A stretch of DNA of 34,756 nt from GCA-2733415 sp049609325 (GCA_049609325.1 JBMYYK010000023.1:1-34756), one strand, 5' to 3'; positions 1-9,720 are shown, numbered from the stretch's first letter. The notes: generated by a model from the sequence alone, not told the origin. Translations and numbers: made by a program.

Positions 1-1452
1 AATAAAGTGCAGCATGTAGATTTTACGCTTTACTCTATCAACGCAAATTTTGAAACTGAATACAAATATCAGCTGGATGGTTCTGTGAAAAATGTAATTC
101 AAGTGCCATTATGGGCGCCATATGAGCCCTGTGAATATGTGAATTACGGAAAAGCGTATTATAAGCGTGTTAATCAAAAAGAGCGCACAAAAAAGGCAGA
201 TATCCGTAATGAGTTTGTGCCATTATTTAAAAAGTTAGTACAATTTTTTTATAGTGATTATACAGATTTACCACTTTTAAATGATGTGATTTATAATATG
301 TGGGGGTTTTTTAAAACTCACGATTATAAACAAACTATGCGAAGTGTAATTGTATGGGAAACCTTTTGTGACATAGCAACTGCACAACTTTCAAAAACAT
401 CTCAAGACAGGGCTTCAGTATATGACTTGACTGTAGGATTAAGGTGGATTTATCGTTTTTTAATTCCGTTATCAATTGATGTTCCAAAAACAGATGTTGC
501 TCACATTACGTTGTCTGGTTTTCCTATAATACCAGCTTTGGTAGCAAAATATAAATACAATTCAAAAATTATTACATCAGAACACGGGGTGTTTATTAGA
601 GAACGTTTACTAGCAATTAATAGTTCAAACTATTCATTTTTTCTAAAGAAACTTTTAATAAAATTTTCAGAGAGTATTACACGATTAGCTTATTACATGT
701 CTGATAAAATTTTGTCTGTAAATAAGTTTAATATGAAATGGGAGAAGATGTATGGTGCACACGAACAAAAAATAGGGGTAATCTATAATGGTATAGATCA
801 TCAATTATTTAAACCTCAACAAAAACCACAACACTTGAAAGAGGTGCCTACTGTAGTTTCTGCTGCTAGAATATTTGACTTAAAAGATATTTGTACAATG
901 ATTAAAACGTGTGATGTTGTACGACAAACTATTCCAAATGTGAGATTTCTTGTTTATGGTGATAAGACAGCAGTACCAGAATATACCGCAGAATGTGAAG
1001 CGTTAATTAAGGAATTAGCTTTAGAAGACAATTTTATTCTTGCAGGATATCATAACAAACCCCATGAATTGTTTTGTGAAGGAGACCTATCAATATTAAC
1101 GTCAATATCAGAAGGGTTTCCATATACGGTATTAGAATCTATGAGCTGCGGTGTGCCAGTTGTAGCAACTGATGTAGGTGGGGTTTCTGAAGCCTTAGAT
1201 GAACACTGTGGCTATATTTGTAAACCTAAAGACTATGTAGCGTTAGGTGAATGTGTAATACAATTATTACAAAATGAACAAATGCGTCGTGAAAAAGGAC
1301 GTTACGCCAGACAAAAGGTGATTGAATACTTTACAATTGAAACATTTATTAAAAAATATGAAAATGAGTATTTAGCTATACAACATATTCAAAAAAATAC
1401 AGCTCACAACATCCTAAATCTATATGAAAATGAGGTCAAAGAGGCTTCATAA
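1..1452 (+). CDS. pelF: PelF-like glycosyltransferase, family GT4 (N-terminus cut by window edge)
   Basis: This is a cytosolic GT-B glycosyltransferase of the PelF type. PelF polymerises UDP-GlcNAc/GalNAc into Pel polysaccharide together with the membrane protein PelG. The frame is open from base 1, and PelF proteins have a further N-terminal Rossmann segment, so the true start lies outside the window; the GTG at 7 is only the first possible start codon. Counting from that GTG, the PelF-like signature SEHGVFIRER is followed by the nucleotide-binding half. That half has the retaining-GT4 E-x7-E pair (E369 and E377) within SISEGFPYTVLE, then the loop GVPVVATDVGG. The gene is followed 51 bases later by a PelG-type gene on the same strand. 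The family assignment is secure at GT4 level. PelF specifically is supported by the SEHG...RER motif and the neighbouring PelG. The sugar donor is inferred. Confidence 0.85.
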   Translation, partial: NKVQHVDFTLYSINANFETEYKYQLDGSVKNVIQVPLWAPYEPCEYVNYGKAYYKRVNQKERTKKADIRNEFVPLFKKLVQFFYSDYTDLPLLNDVIYNMWGFFKTHDYKQTMRSVIVWETFCDIATAQLSKTSQDRASVYDLTVGLRWIYRFLIPLSIDVPKTDVAHITLSGFPIIPALVAKYKYNSKIITSEHGVFIRERLLAINSSNYSFFLKKLLIKFSESITRLAYYMSDKILSVNKFNMKWEKMYGAHEQKIGVIYNGIDHQLFKPQQKPQHLKEVPTVVSAARIFDLKDICTMIKTCDVVRQTIPNVRFLVYGDKTAVPEYTAECEALIKELALEDNFILAGYHNKPHELFCEGDLSILTSISEGFPYTVLESMSCGVPVVATDVGGVSEALDEHCGYICKPKDYVALGECVIQLLQNEQMRREKGRYARQKVIEYFTIETFIKKYENEYLAIQHIQKNTAHNILNLYENEVKEAS

Positions 1453-1503
1453 ATAACCTGTTTATACTTATGATTAAATTTTTAAGCATTATAACTATGA
1501 AGT

Positions 1504-3093
1504 ATGACAATTCAAGAACAAAACATCAATGAATTACTTGTATTTGTAAAAAGTAAAATAGGAAAACCAGTAAATTGCCAGGTTGTCATGGCTACTATTG
1601 AATCAATGGGAGTTAGAGATAAAGATATTCTATCAGATTATGGAATGCAATCACTTACTGAATTGTCTGATTATATTTATGAGCATTTATGTAGTGTATG
1701 CAATCCGGTATTTCAAGATAAAAAACAACATAACACAACTACTGCGGTATCAGGATATTTACGAGTAAAAACCAAACTATTTACAATTTATTATCCGCTT
1801 GGTTTAATGCATTTTATTCCTGTATTAGTTCAAGTTATTGCTATTGTATTATTTGGATATTCATTATGGACATACGTAGGGTTTAATCAATTACAATCTA
1901 CGGCAGTAGTCTTAGGAGTCATTATAGGCATGATATGTACAGGCGGATATGTACAAGTTATTGGGCGTCAAGCGTCTTTTTATTGGAATTATAAATGTTA
2001 TGGTTTGATGAACCAGACGATCAATTACTTAGTAAAACTTGGAGTGCAAAGTATTGTAGCCGTATTCGCATTACTATTTACAATTAACTTTTTTATGAAT
2101 ATTTATCCCTATTCAGTATTACTAATTGTATTTATCTATGCTTTATTAATAGGGACTTTACTGTTAATTCTTGCACCAATGCATACAATTAAACAGCGTT
2201 GGATAGTATCTGTAGTAGTAGGTGTTGGCACAATAACAGCATTACTTCTTAAGGAAATGACTTTGTGCAATATCTATATAACTCATTGGGTAGGAATTAT
2301 CGTAGCAATACTACTATCTAAATTATTTCTGAAATATTTTTTTTATAAACGCACGCTAAAGAATGAATTTCAGAAGACGTCAATAAAACTACAGAATATA
2401 ATTTATCACAATCATCAATACTTTTTTTATGGTGTATTGGTTTATATTTTCATTTTTATAGATAGAATTTTTGCGTGGTCCTCTAGTTTAGGAAGGCAAT
2501 TACCCTATGTAATTTATTACGAAAAAGATTATGAAATAGGTATGGACCTAGCCATATTGGTTTTTTTATTACTTACAGGAGCTATGGAATATGGGGTAGC
2601 ATCATTTTCTAAATTTTTAGACCTTGAACAAAAGAATATAAGCCATTCAAATAGAAACGTGTTTGGGAAAAGTTTATTGAAATTATATTGGCAGCATATT
2701 GCCATATTAATTTTCTCATCACTATCAATTTTTCTTCTGATATACTTTATAATCACGAGTAGTTGGGGCTATGAAGCGCAATTTCATGAAACATTAAATA
2801 GCTTAAGTATTAAAGTTTGTGTTATTGGAAGTTTGAGTTATTTTTTTCTTGCTTGGGCAATGTTAAACTCACTCTATATGTTTACTCTAAACCGTCCGAA
2901 GAAAGCTATAAAAGCCTTAGTAATATCAATACTAGTTAACTTAATAGTTGGCATGATAATGAGTAGGGTATATGCATTTGAATTAAGTGTGGTAGGGCTA
3001 CTTATGGGGTCGTTAACATTTTTAATCATCACATTAAAAGACTGTATGACGTTTTATAAAAAATTAGATTACTATTACTATGCTGCTTATTAA
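1504..3093 (+). CDS. pelG: PelG-like polytopic membrane protein with N-terminal extension
   Basis: This is a probable inner-membrane partner of the PelF-like transferase, forming the synthase and translocation complex of a Pel-type exopolysaccharide. About 12 hydrophobic segments lie between residues 103 and 510. The central stretch YFFYGVLVYIFIFIDRIFAW and the following GRQLPYVIYY and LTGAMEYGVASFSKF resemble the conserved core of PelG, a MATE/flippase-like family. At 529 residues it is longer than the usual roughly 456. The surplus is a soluble N-terminal region of about 85 residues before the first membrane segment, predicted helical and containing MGVRDKDILSDYGMQSL, which I do not recognise. 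An ATG at 1497 is out of frame, so 1504 is the start. The 3' end overlaps the next gene by 14 bases, implying translational coupling. Confidence 0.82.
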   Translation: MTIQEQNINELLVFVKSKIGKPVNCQVVMATIESMGVRDKDILSDYGMQSLTELSDYIYEHLCSVCNPVFQDKKQHNTTTAVSGYLRVKTKLFTIYYPLGLMHFIPVLVQVIAIVLFGYSLWTYVGFNQLQSTAVVLGVIIGMICTGGYVQVIGRQASFYWNYKCYGLMNQTINYLVKLGVQSIVAVFALLFTINFFMNIYPYSVLLIVFIYALLIGTLLLILAPMHTIKQRWIVSVVVGVGTITALLLKEMTLCNIYITHWVGIIVAILLSKLFLKYFFYKRTLKNEFQKTSIKLQNIIYHNHQYFFYGVLVYIFIFIDRIFAWSSSLGRQLPYVIYYEKDYEIGMDLAILVFLLLTGAMEYGVASFSKFLDLEQKNISHSNRNVFGKSLLKLYWQHIAILIFSSLSIFLLIYFIITSSWGYEAQFHETLNSLSIKVCVIGSLSYFFLAWAMLNSLYMFTLNRPKKAIKALVISILVNLIVGMIMSRVYAFELSVVGLLMGSLTFLIITLKDCMTFYKKLDYYYYAAY

Positions 3094-3886
3094 ATACATA
3101 CCAATTGCTATTATATTTTTTATGGTTACAACAGTATTTTCTACTTGTAAAAATGATGTGTTGGTTTGCTACGGTAAATTGAATCCAAATCATATTAAAG
3201 GGTATAAATATGTGATTTTAGAATCTGAACAATATTCAGAAGCAGAAGTTAATTTAATCAAACAGCACAATGAATTGGTGCTTTGCTACATTAGTTTAGG
3301 AGAAGTTAATGAACATTCTAAAAGTTTTTCTGAATTTAAACATTTAGTTAGCGATAAGAATACAACATGGAATAGTTATTATTTAAATATTACTACAGAC
3401 GCCACAAGAACCGTATTAAAAAAAATCATTTCGAAGCAGTTAGAAAAAGGATTTGACGGGTTGTTTTTAGATAATATTGATAATTACGGCAGTTATGGTC
3501 AACAATCAGATCAAAGAAGTGATTTAATTACATTTCTTGATGAATTGAGAATATTATATCCCGCTCATTTTTTTATGCAAAATGCTGGTATGGAATTAAT
3601 TGATGCAACGTATAATAAAATTAATGCCGTTGCTTTTGAGTCTGTAGCGAGTGATTATAGATTTAAAACACAAACGTATCAAGTAAGGGAATTTAGAAAT
3701 TATAAGGCCTACTTAAATAAAATAAAATTACTTCATAAAAACTATAAGCTGCCTATTATACTGATTGAATATGCAGATGATTACTCACTGTTTAAAAAAA
3801 TTGAATCCCGAATTAAACCTACAAAATGGTCCTATTTTATAGGAAAAATAGAATTGCAAAATGTAACTAAGTATTCAAAAAAATAA
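3080..3886 (+). CDS. Exported glycoside hydrolase related to the PelA hydrolase domain (GH114/GH166-like)
   Basis: This is a secreted or lipid-anchored TIM-barrel hydrolase, probably cleaving the polysaccharide made by this locus. An N-terminal hydrophobic signal (residues 4-21) ends at C23 (VFSTC), a poor but possible lipobox. The fold signatures are CYISLGE (residues 69-75), FDGLFLDNIDNY (125-136, acids D131 and D134) and AVAFESV with E187. Compared from memory with Pseudomonas PelA, D131 or D134 and E187 fall where the catalytic acids of the GH166 hydrolase domain lie. At 268 residues it is just one domain: the deacetylase part that follows in PelA is absent here and is encoded two genes downstream. 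It starts inside the end of the PelG-type gene. GH114 endo-polygalactosaminidase is the alternative family, and the substrate is inferred. Confidence 0.8.
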   Translation: MLLIKYIPIAIIFFMVTTVFSTCKNDVLVCYGKLNPNHIKGYKYVILESEQYSEAEVNLIKQHNELVLCYISLGEVNEHSKSFSEFKHLVSDKNTTWNSYYLNITTDATRTVLKKIISKQLEKGFDGLFLDNIDNYGSYGQQSDQRSDLITFLDELRILYPAHFFMQNAGMELIDATYNKINAVAFESVASDYRFKTQTYQVREFRNYKAYLNKIKLLHKNYKLPIILIEYADDYSLFKKIESRIKPTKWSYFIGKIELQNVTKYSKK

Positions 3887-3890
3887 TAAA

Positions 3891-5837
3891 ATGGTTGTGT
3901 CAATACCAATCACATATGGGATAATTCGTTTGGCTCTGTTATGGCTGTTTGTATACTATGTCTATAGTAAAAGCAGCAAACACAATGCTAAATTAGACAT
4001 CATAGATTTTATTGTTTCGCGTTGGTTTAAATACGGGAGTGCTACAGTATTAATAATTTTTGTATTGGTACTCATTAATGGTTATGATTTCTTTAATACG
4101 GTATTCATATTGTTTGTATACGCCTTGTTTGTAAGCTATAAGTTTAAAAGTATAAAAAAGATATACAAACAAATTACAAAAACAATTAAAAAGCGAGTGC
4201 TTCTTTTTCTAAAGCACATAGAATTAAAGAAGCCTATTATGTATTGGTTTGCTATAGAACAAACCAAATCAAGAAGAATAAACACGTTAAAAAGCATTTT
4301 AGCGTTAGGAGTAATATGTGTGACAATTTGCTTGTATAGAATATACTTATTAAAATATGATTCCTATATTTTATCTGAGTTATGGATAGAAGATTTGAAT
4401 AAAATTATCAGCTATAATTTTCATAAACCATTCCAGAACTTAGCAGTTGTAGAAGGGGAGTATCTGCTTATAAATTTTTACAGTAAACTTGTTAATATAA
4501 GTCCAGAAATTGCATTAGAAAGCTTTGGAGTATTACAAGTACTAGGTTTGGCAATACTAACGCTATGGGTATTTCGTCAATTTGATATACAATCACATGT
4601 GTTTGCTATTATTTCTGCATTAATTTTGGGGGTTATTTTATGTATTTCTCCAATAAACATACACTTAATTACTCAGCATCAATCTGTTTATTTAGCCTTA
4701 ACGTTTGCAATACCATTATTTGTTTATATCAATACACCAAAATTAATAGCAAAAAGTAACTACTTATATTGTTTATATCTACTAATTGCTTTTTTGGCAA
4801 TTGGCTTAATTAACATTTTCGTGTTACTAATTATTATTCCTCCTTTTATATTGATACATCTATTTCAACCAACGCTTAATAAGTTTAAATATAAAGGACA
4901 AATACTAATTTTATTTATGTGTGCAGTTGGGGCGATACTTGTTATATATAACGGCATTGATCCGACATTTGATTTAACACACTTTTTGATGATTAATTTA
5001 ATTGCTATAAGTTCATTTACCTATACGCCTCATTTGATAATGCCTTACGGAGTGTTTATGAATTACGTTGCATTTGCATCTTTAGCGAGTCTTATTTTGT
5101 TACTAAAACTATACTTCATAAATAAAAAAAGAAACACACTACTATCATTGTTTTTAGTGTACTATTTGCTGTTAGTAGTAGTATCAAATCTAAATTTAAT
5201 GCTAATAGACAACGATTTGTTTTACAAAGCTATGTCAGTAATGACTCCACTAATTATAGGAGTTAACCTTGTTGTTCTAGTGAAATTATTGAAACAAATA
5301 ATAAGTAAACACCATGTAGCTATACATTATACAATTTCAGGATTAACCTTACTACTCATCTTCGGAATTTATACCATATCTCATCAAAAAATTGATAACA
5401 CAATTAAACAAACGTCAGCATATTCTAAAAACATGATAGAAATTTACAATCAGATTAATACTAGTTATATGCCATATACCTATGCGGTGGTTAATACTGC
5501 TAATACACAAGTGTTTAGTACTCAAAATCATTTTTTTATGAGTTATAAAGACTTTAATACAACTTACCTTAAACGTGACTCAATATATCAGAAGTATAAA
5601 ACAAATAAAAGAGTACTTAAACAACACCCAGAATACATACTGCCAGAAACAGTGCTGTTTTTTAAGCATAAAACTAAATCAATAACACCAACTCCATCAG
5701 AAGTGCGTTTACAACATTTAATAGCTAGGGGAAGGATTATTTCAAAGGTTTATGAATCGGAACATGTAGAAGTTTTAGAAATCATTAATAAACCCAAGTC
5801 AAGTAAAGTGGTTGATTTAATATATAAAAATCGTTAA
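3891..5837 (+). CDS. Unrecognised polytopic membrane protein of the Pel-like locus, possibly GT-C-like
   Basis: I do not recognise a named family. The 648-residue protein has hydrophobic segments near residues 8-24, 50-66, 70-86 and 132-152. Many more follow to about residue 497, giving roughly a dozen or more, and a soluble tail of about 150 residues ends the protein. A cationic linker (about 84-130) separates the first segments from the rest. After the segment at 132-152 comes a loop with acidic residues, SELWIEDL (162-169), then a probable re-entrant or extracytoplasmic helix. A polytopic body with an acidic first large loop and a soluble C-terminal domain resembles GT-C glycosyltransferases, but this is an inference from layout alone. 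It sits 4 bases after the hydrolase and 18 bases before the giant envelope protein, so it belongs to the same unit. It may replace PelE/PelD functions or add a modification. Confidence 0.6.
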   Translation: MVVSIPITYGIIRLALLWLFVYYVYSKSSKHNAKLDIIDFIVSRWFKYGSATVLIIFVLVLINGYDFFNTVFILFVYALFVSYKFKSIKKIYKQITKTIKKRVLLFLKHIELKKPIMYWFAIEQTKSRRINTLKSILALGVICVTICLYRIYLLKYDSYILSELWIEDLNKIISYNFHKPFQNLAVVEGEYLLINFYSKLVNISPEIALESFGVLQVLGLAILTLWVFRQFDIQSHVFAIISALILGVILCISPINIHLITQHQSVYLALTFAIPLFVYINTPKLIAKSNYLYCLYLLIAFLAIGLINIFVLLIIIPPFILIHLFQPTLNKFKYKGQILILFMCAVGAILVIYNGIDPTFDLTHFLMINLIAISSFTYTPHLIMPYGVFMNYVAFASLASLILLLKLYFINKKRNTLLSLFLVYYLLLVVVSNLNLMLIDNDLFYKAMSVMTPLIIGVNLVVLVKLLKQIISKHHVAIHYTISGLTLLLIFGIYTISHQKIDNTIKQTSAYSKNMIEIYNQINTSYMPYTYAVVNTANTQVFSTQNHFFMSYKDFNTTYLKRDSIYQKYKTNKRVLKQHPEYILPETVLFFKHKTKSITPTPSEVRLQHLIARGRIISKVYESEHVEVLEIINKPKSSKVVDLIYKNR

Positions 5838-5855
5838 TCTAATACATCAATAATT

Positions 5856-8800
5856 ATGAAATCATGGCGTATAAAATACAAACAGCTATTTGCAGTTACA
5901 TCTATTATTTTATGTGTCAACTGTGCAGATAATAAAGTATATGAAGAAGGTTTTATAAAAAAAATTGACAATTTTACGTCAGTTAAGCACCATAACAACC
6001 CGTATAAACAACAACTACTAAACTCTTCAAAACATTATTTATATGAAGCACCACTTATAGAGTATGTTGTAGATTATAACAACCAATTATGCATAGCACA
6101 AAGTCAACAACTTAAAAAAATATGCGATTACACAAAACTACCATTTAAAACCTCTAATATTCAGCATTGGAACTCGCCAAGCTTTACAATAGCACCAAGT
6201 GTAAAGGTTATTAATATTCACGATCCAAGTACATTAAATGATCAAGCGGTTCAAAAATTACTAGAATTTGTAGCAAATGGCGGAACGTTACTATTTTCAT
6301 CTGTGGTTATTGACCAACGGTTCAGTTATTTTTATGGCTTTAAAATAGATGCCTCACATCAAGATGATAATATAGCGTCTGGATTTAATTTTGAGTCGCC
6401 AATTCTGCCCAATATAAAAGGCTTATCGGTAATACCTTCACATAAACATTATGGCTATAAATTAGAAAATTTTAAAAAGGAAGTAACCCCATTGATTACA
6501 GCAAGTAATGATTCTAGTTACGGGGTAGTTTTAGAACATAAAATAGGTAATGGTAGGGTTGTGTTTTTTAATACGGGCTTAATGATTGATAAACCAATAC
6601 GAGGTTTAGTATTTGCAATGTGTTTACCAGCGTTAGAAGGAATTCCTTATCCAATTGCTAATGTGAGCACTATTTATTTAGATGATTTTCCTTCACCGGT
6701 TTACAATATCATGAAAGAACCTATTGCTACAGAAATGGGACTTACAATGGCAGATTTTGTAGATAAAGTATGGTGGCCTGACATGCAAAAATTAGCAAAA
6801 GAATTTGATATAAATTACACCACTACAATAACGTTTGATTATAATACAAAGGTGACACCGCCTTTTATTTTTACTGAATGGGAGCGGAAAAATAAACGTC
6901 GGCCAAACATCGGATTAAGTGATTACTTCACAAAATCGGTACTAAAAGCAAATATTGAATTAGGATTTCATGGCTTTAATCATGTGTCCTTAACTACTGC
7001 TAATTGGAAAAATACAGATTATATAACTACAGCTTTGAAAACGGTAGAAAAAAAATGGCAAGTTGAAGGTTATGGTAAACTGCCAATTTCATACATACCG
7101 CCTTCAAATATTATAGACAGTACAGGTTTAGCTAAACTCAAACAAGGGATGCCAAGCATAAAGTATATTTGTAGCAGTTATTTTGGAAAAAAAGATGAAG
7201 GGTCTGATAGAGAATTTGATATCGACCCATACAATTCAACGTTATTTGATTATCCCAGAATTACTTCAGAGTATGAACTAAGCGCAGAAAAAATTTTAGT
7301 AAAAGAATCGGCATATATATTTACAGGAATTTGGTCACATTTCGTGCATCCTGATGATGTTTACCAAATAAAAGATAAGAGTAATGAAAAAACCAGTGGA
7401 GATTATGACTATAGAAATGCTCATGGTTATGGTTGGCGTATCTCTAAAGACGGCAGTATGGGGCTGTATCCTAGATTTAAGAAATTATTAGCACAACATA
7501 AACACACGTACCCTTTAAGTAAATATGTAAGTGCAGAAAAAGGGGCACCAATGATTAATAAATGGCGTGCTGCAGATTATTACCATCAGAGTAGTAATGA
7601 GTATTATACAGTTAAAAAGAAAGGACGTAGTAACTTAAAAAACCATTATTGGTTTGTGTATGTTAGTGATTTTAATAATTCAGAATTAGAATCATATTTA
7701 TCTAACAACCATATTACATATTACAAAACGCCAATTTTAGAAGGTTTTCTAGTAAATATTGAAACAAAATATCCGCAACTAAAACTTCCGAAGTTTAATA
7801 CTCTTGTAAAATCAGATATGGAGGTATACACCAATATTCATCATAAATATAATACACATTTTGAAGAGCTATTAGCCTCAAATGAAGACATGTCTGTTAA
7901 AGAAATAGATGTAGATGAAGAATTCGTTTTTGTACAAAGTTTGGATAAACTACATGAACAAATGTTCTCACAAAAAACCATTGATACTGCGGCTTGGAAT
8001 AATTATGCAAGAATGAATGACTGGTTAAATAAGAAGCAAGATGTTTGGGAGAAGTTAGATAGTTTTTATCTTACTAATAAAACCTTAGAAACTGCTAAAT
8101 ACTCTGATGAATTGTCAAAAATAAGCTGGTATCCTAAAGAACAGGTTAAAGAATATTGGTTGTTAGAACAAATTAGATTAGACCCTAAAAACACAAAATT
8201 ACTCAAAGACTATATTAAGTATTACAACTCTGAAGAAAATTTAGAACGCATAGAGTTATATTTAAAACGAATTGCTGAACTTGAGGGCGATAGTGTAGCA
8301 AAAAACAGTTATTTAAAGTATATATTATGGCAAAATTCTGAAAGAACTGAAGCGTTATTAAATTCTATAAGTCCCTCAAATGATTATAGTGATATTACAG
8401 ATGAAGTTGCCTGGTATTACTATGAAAAAGGTAATATAGAAAAAGCTTATGAATGGGCTAATTATACCAATAAAATTGATATTGCTGTAAAGTTAGATTG
8501 GCTATATACCTTGGAAGAATATGATGCTATTGAAACAATTTTTGCGTCACATATTAAAGAGCATCCAAATGATGATAAAGCAAAAGAAGCTATGGCATAT
8601 ATATATCATGCGTTAGGGAATTTTAAAGAATCTTGGATAGTAACAGATGATATCTCTGATGATTATGCTGGAAAAACAAAATTGACAAGAATGCTAAATG
8701 ACGATGTGAAATATGTGTCTACAGATTTACAAAATGAATTGATTGAATCACATTCAAGATTGTTTAAAAGCTCTGTAAAAGACAGTTTAATTCAAGACAT

Positions 8801-9680
8801 CCGTTTAAAAAACGCAAACTCAATAGTTTTTAATGGTACTATAGCTAGTGATAGGTCTAACAACACCTCTTTTGATAAGATTAGCACCTATGTTTTAAAA
8901 AATAAAAAGAAGTATATACACAGTATATCGTTTACAAACAGTGATGTTTATGCTTTAAATACACCAGTAATAGATTCTGCAAATGTTGATAAAGAGTTAT
9001 TTGGTATACAATATCAATTTAATAATCCAGAATCAAAATCACTTCGCTATTGGTCAAAAGTAAGAATAGAAAAAGATAGGGGAGATGCCATGTTTTATCA
9101 GTTTGGTTTTGGTGCAAATTTATCTAAAAAAAAGTCGTATTCATCTATTGAATACACTATGTTTCCTGTAAAAAATGGAGTAGCTTATAATAAAAATATT
9201 TATAGAAATAAATTAGGGGTATATCATGAACATAATATTAATAAAAGAACTACTGTAATTGGTTATGCAGAAGGAAATTACTATTCTGATGATGTTAAAA
9301 AAGTTTCGTTAACAGGGCGATTAAATTATTTTTTAATAAAAAAACCAAAGCTATCATGCTTTCCATTCTTAGAAGGTGAATATTCGTTAGGGTCATTAAA
9401 TCAAGCTAATGGATATCCGTACTGGACTTTAGAGAATCGTCTGTTTGGAGGTATGGGTGTTGCTGCTCAATATGGTAATGAAAATATGTCACGCTTTATG
9501 ATTAGGGCAGACGGAGCACATTTTATTGACGATTATGCCGGTTATTTTACCAGGCTAAATGGTAAGTTTTCTGTTCGGTTTTTAAAATATTATATACTAA
9601 ATACGTCTCTAGAATATTATATTCAATCAAAATTCTATTCCAATCAGTTTAATTTCGGATTGCAGTATTATTTTAAATAG
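5856..9680 (+). CDS. Giant envelope protein: PelA-like deacetylase, TPR-like repeats and PelB-like outer-membrane barrel in one chain
   Basis: This 1274-residue exported protein appears to combine two Pel components. Residues 1-23 form a signal ending in LCVNC (possible lipid-anchor C23). Residues about 112-150 look like a flavodoxin/amidotransferase-like alpha/beta segment (QKLLEFVANGGTLLFSS). Residues about 270-480 form a CE4-like polysaccharide deacetylase module: D276-D277 in IYLDDFPSP and H372/H376 in FHGFNH match the Asp and His-x3-His metal site, followed by YIPPSN. A small alpha/beta piece lies near 597-640. Residues about 700-980 are helical TPR-like repeats (for example AMAYIYHALGNFKESW). 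From about 989 to the end, alternating beta-strands finish with FGLQYYFK, as in a beta-barrel. In Pseudomonas, deacetylation is done by PelA, and PelB supplies the TPR scaffold plus porin. The deacetylase call is strong and the barrel call good. Fusion of the roles is inferred from domain order. Confidence 0.8.
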   Translation: MKSWRIKYKQLFAVTSIILCVNCADNKVYEEGFIKKIDNFTSVKHHNNPYKQQLLNSSKHYLYEAPLIEYVVDYNNQLCIAQSQQLKKICDYTKLPFKTSNIQHWNSPSFTIAPSVKVINIHDPSTLNDQAVQKLLEFVANGGTLLFSSVVIDQRFSYFYGFKIDASHQDDNIASGFNFESPILPNIKGLSVIPSHKHYGYKLENFKKEVTPLITASNDSSYGVVLEHKIGNGRVVFFNTGLMIDKPIRGLVFAMCLPALEGIPYPIANVSTIYLDDFPSPVYNIMKEPIATEMGLTMADFVDKVWWPDMQKLAKEFDINYTTTITFDYNTKVTPPFIFTEWERKNKRRPNIGLSDYFTKSVLKANIELGFHGFNHVSLTTANWKNTDYITTALKTVEKKWQVEGYGKLPISYIPPSNIIDSTGLAKLKQGMPSIKYICSSYFGKKDEGSDREFDIDPYNSTLFDYPRITSEYELSAEKILVKESAYIFTGIWSHFVHPDDVYQIKDKSNEKTSGDYDYRNAHGYGWRISKDGSMGLYPRFKKLLAQHKHTYPLSKYVSAEKGAPMINKWRAADYYHQSSNEYYTVKKKGRSNLKNHYWFVYVSDFNNSELESYLSNNHITYYKTPILEGFLVNIETKYPQLKLPKFNTLVKSDMEVYTNIHHKYNTHFEELLASNEDMSVKEIDVDEEFVFVQSLDKLHEQMFSQKTIDTAAWNNYARMNDWLNKKQDVWEKLDSFYLTNKTLETAKYSDELSKISWYPKEQVKEYWLLEQIRLDPKNTKLLKDYIKYYNSEENLERIELYLKRIAELEGDSVAKNSYLKYILWQNSERTEALLNSISPSNDYSDITDEVAWYYYEKGNIEKAYEWANYTNKIDIAVKLDWLYTLEEYDAIETIFASHIKEHPNDDKAKEAMAYIYHALGNFKESWIVTDDISDDYAGKTKLTRMLNDDVKYVSTDLQNELIESHSRLFKSSVKDSLIQDIRLKNANSIVFNGTIASDRSNNTSFDKISTYVLKNKKKYIHSISFTNSDVYALNTPVIDSANVDKELFGIQYQFNNPESKSLRYWSKVRIEKDRGDAMFYQFGFGANLSKKKSYSSIEYTMFPVKNGVAYNKNIYRNKLGVYHEHNINKRTTVIGYAEGNYYSDDVKKVSLTGRLNYFLIKKPKLSCFPFLEGEYSLGSLNQANGYPYWTLENRLFGGMGVAAQYGNENMSRFMIRADGAHFIDDYAGYFTRLNGKFSVRFLKYYILNTSLEYYIQSKFYSNQFNFGLQYYFK

Positions 9681-9681
9681 C

Positions 9682-9719
9682 TAGAGGTAATTTGTCATAC
9701 CTCTAACTATGTGTTTTTT
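9682..9719 (+). terminator. Rho-independent terminator after the Pel-like cluster
   Basis: A perfect 8-bp stem (tagaggta at 9682-9689 with tacctcta at 9698-9705) has an 8-base loop. A T run follows at 9714-9719. It starts 2 bases after the stop of the 1274-residue gene. The facing gene on the other strand ends at 9721, so the same stem could act in both directions. Confidence 0.7.
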
Positions 9720-9720
9720 A

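Noticed and set aside
1583..1768. 61-codon open frame inside the PelG-like gene
   Set aside because: It lies wholly within the well-supported membrane protein gene in another frame, and its residues show no domain.
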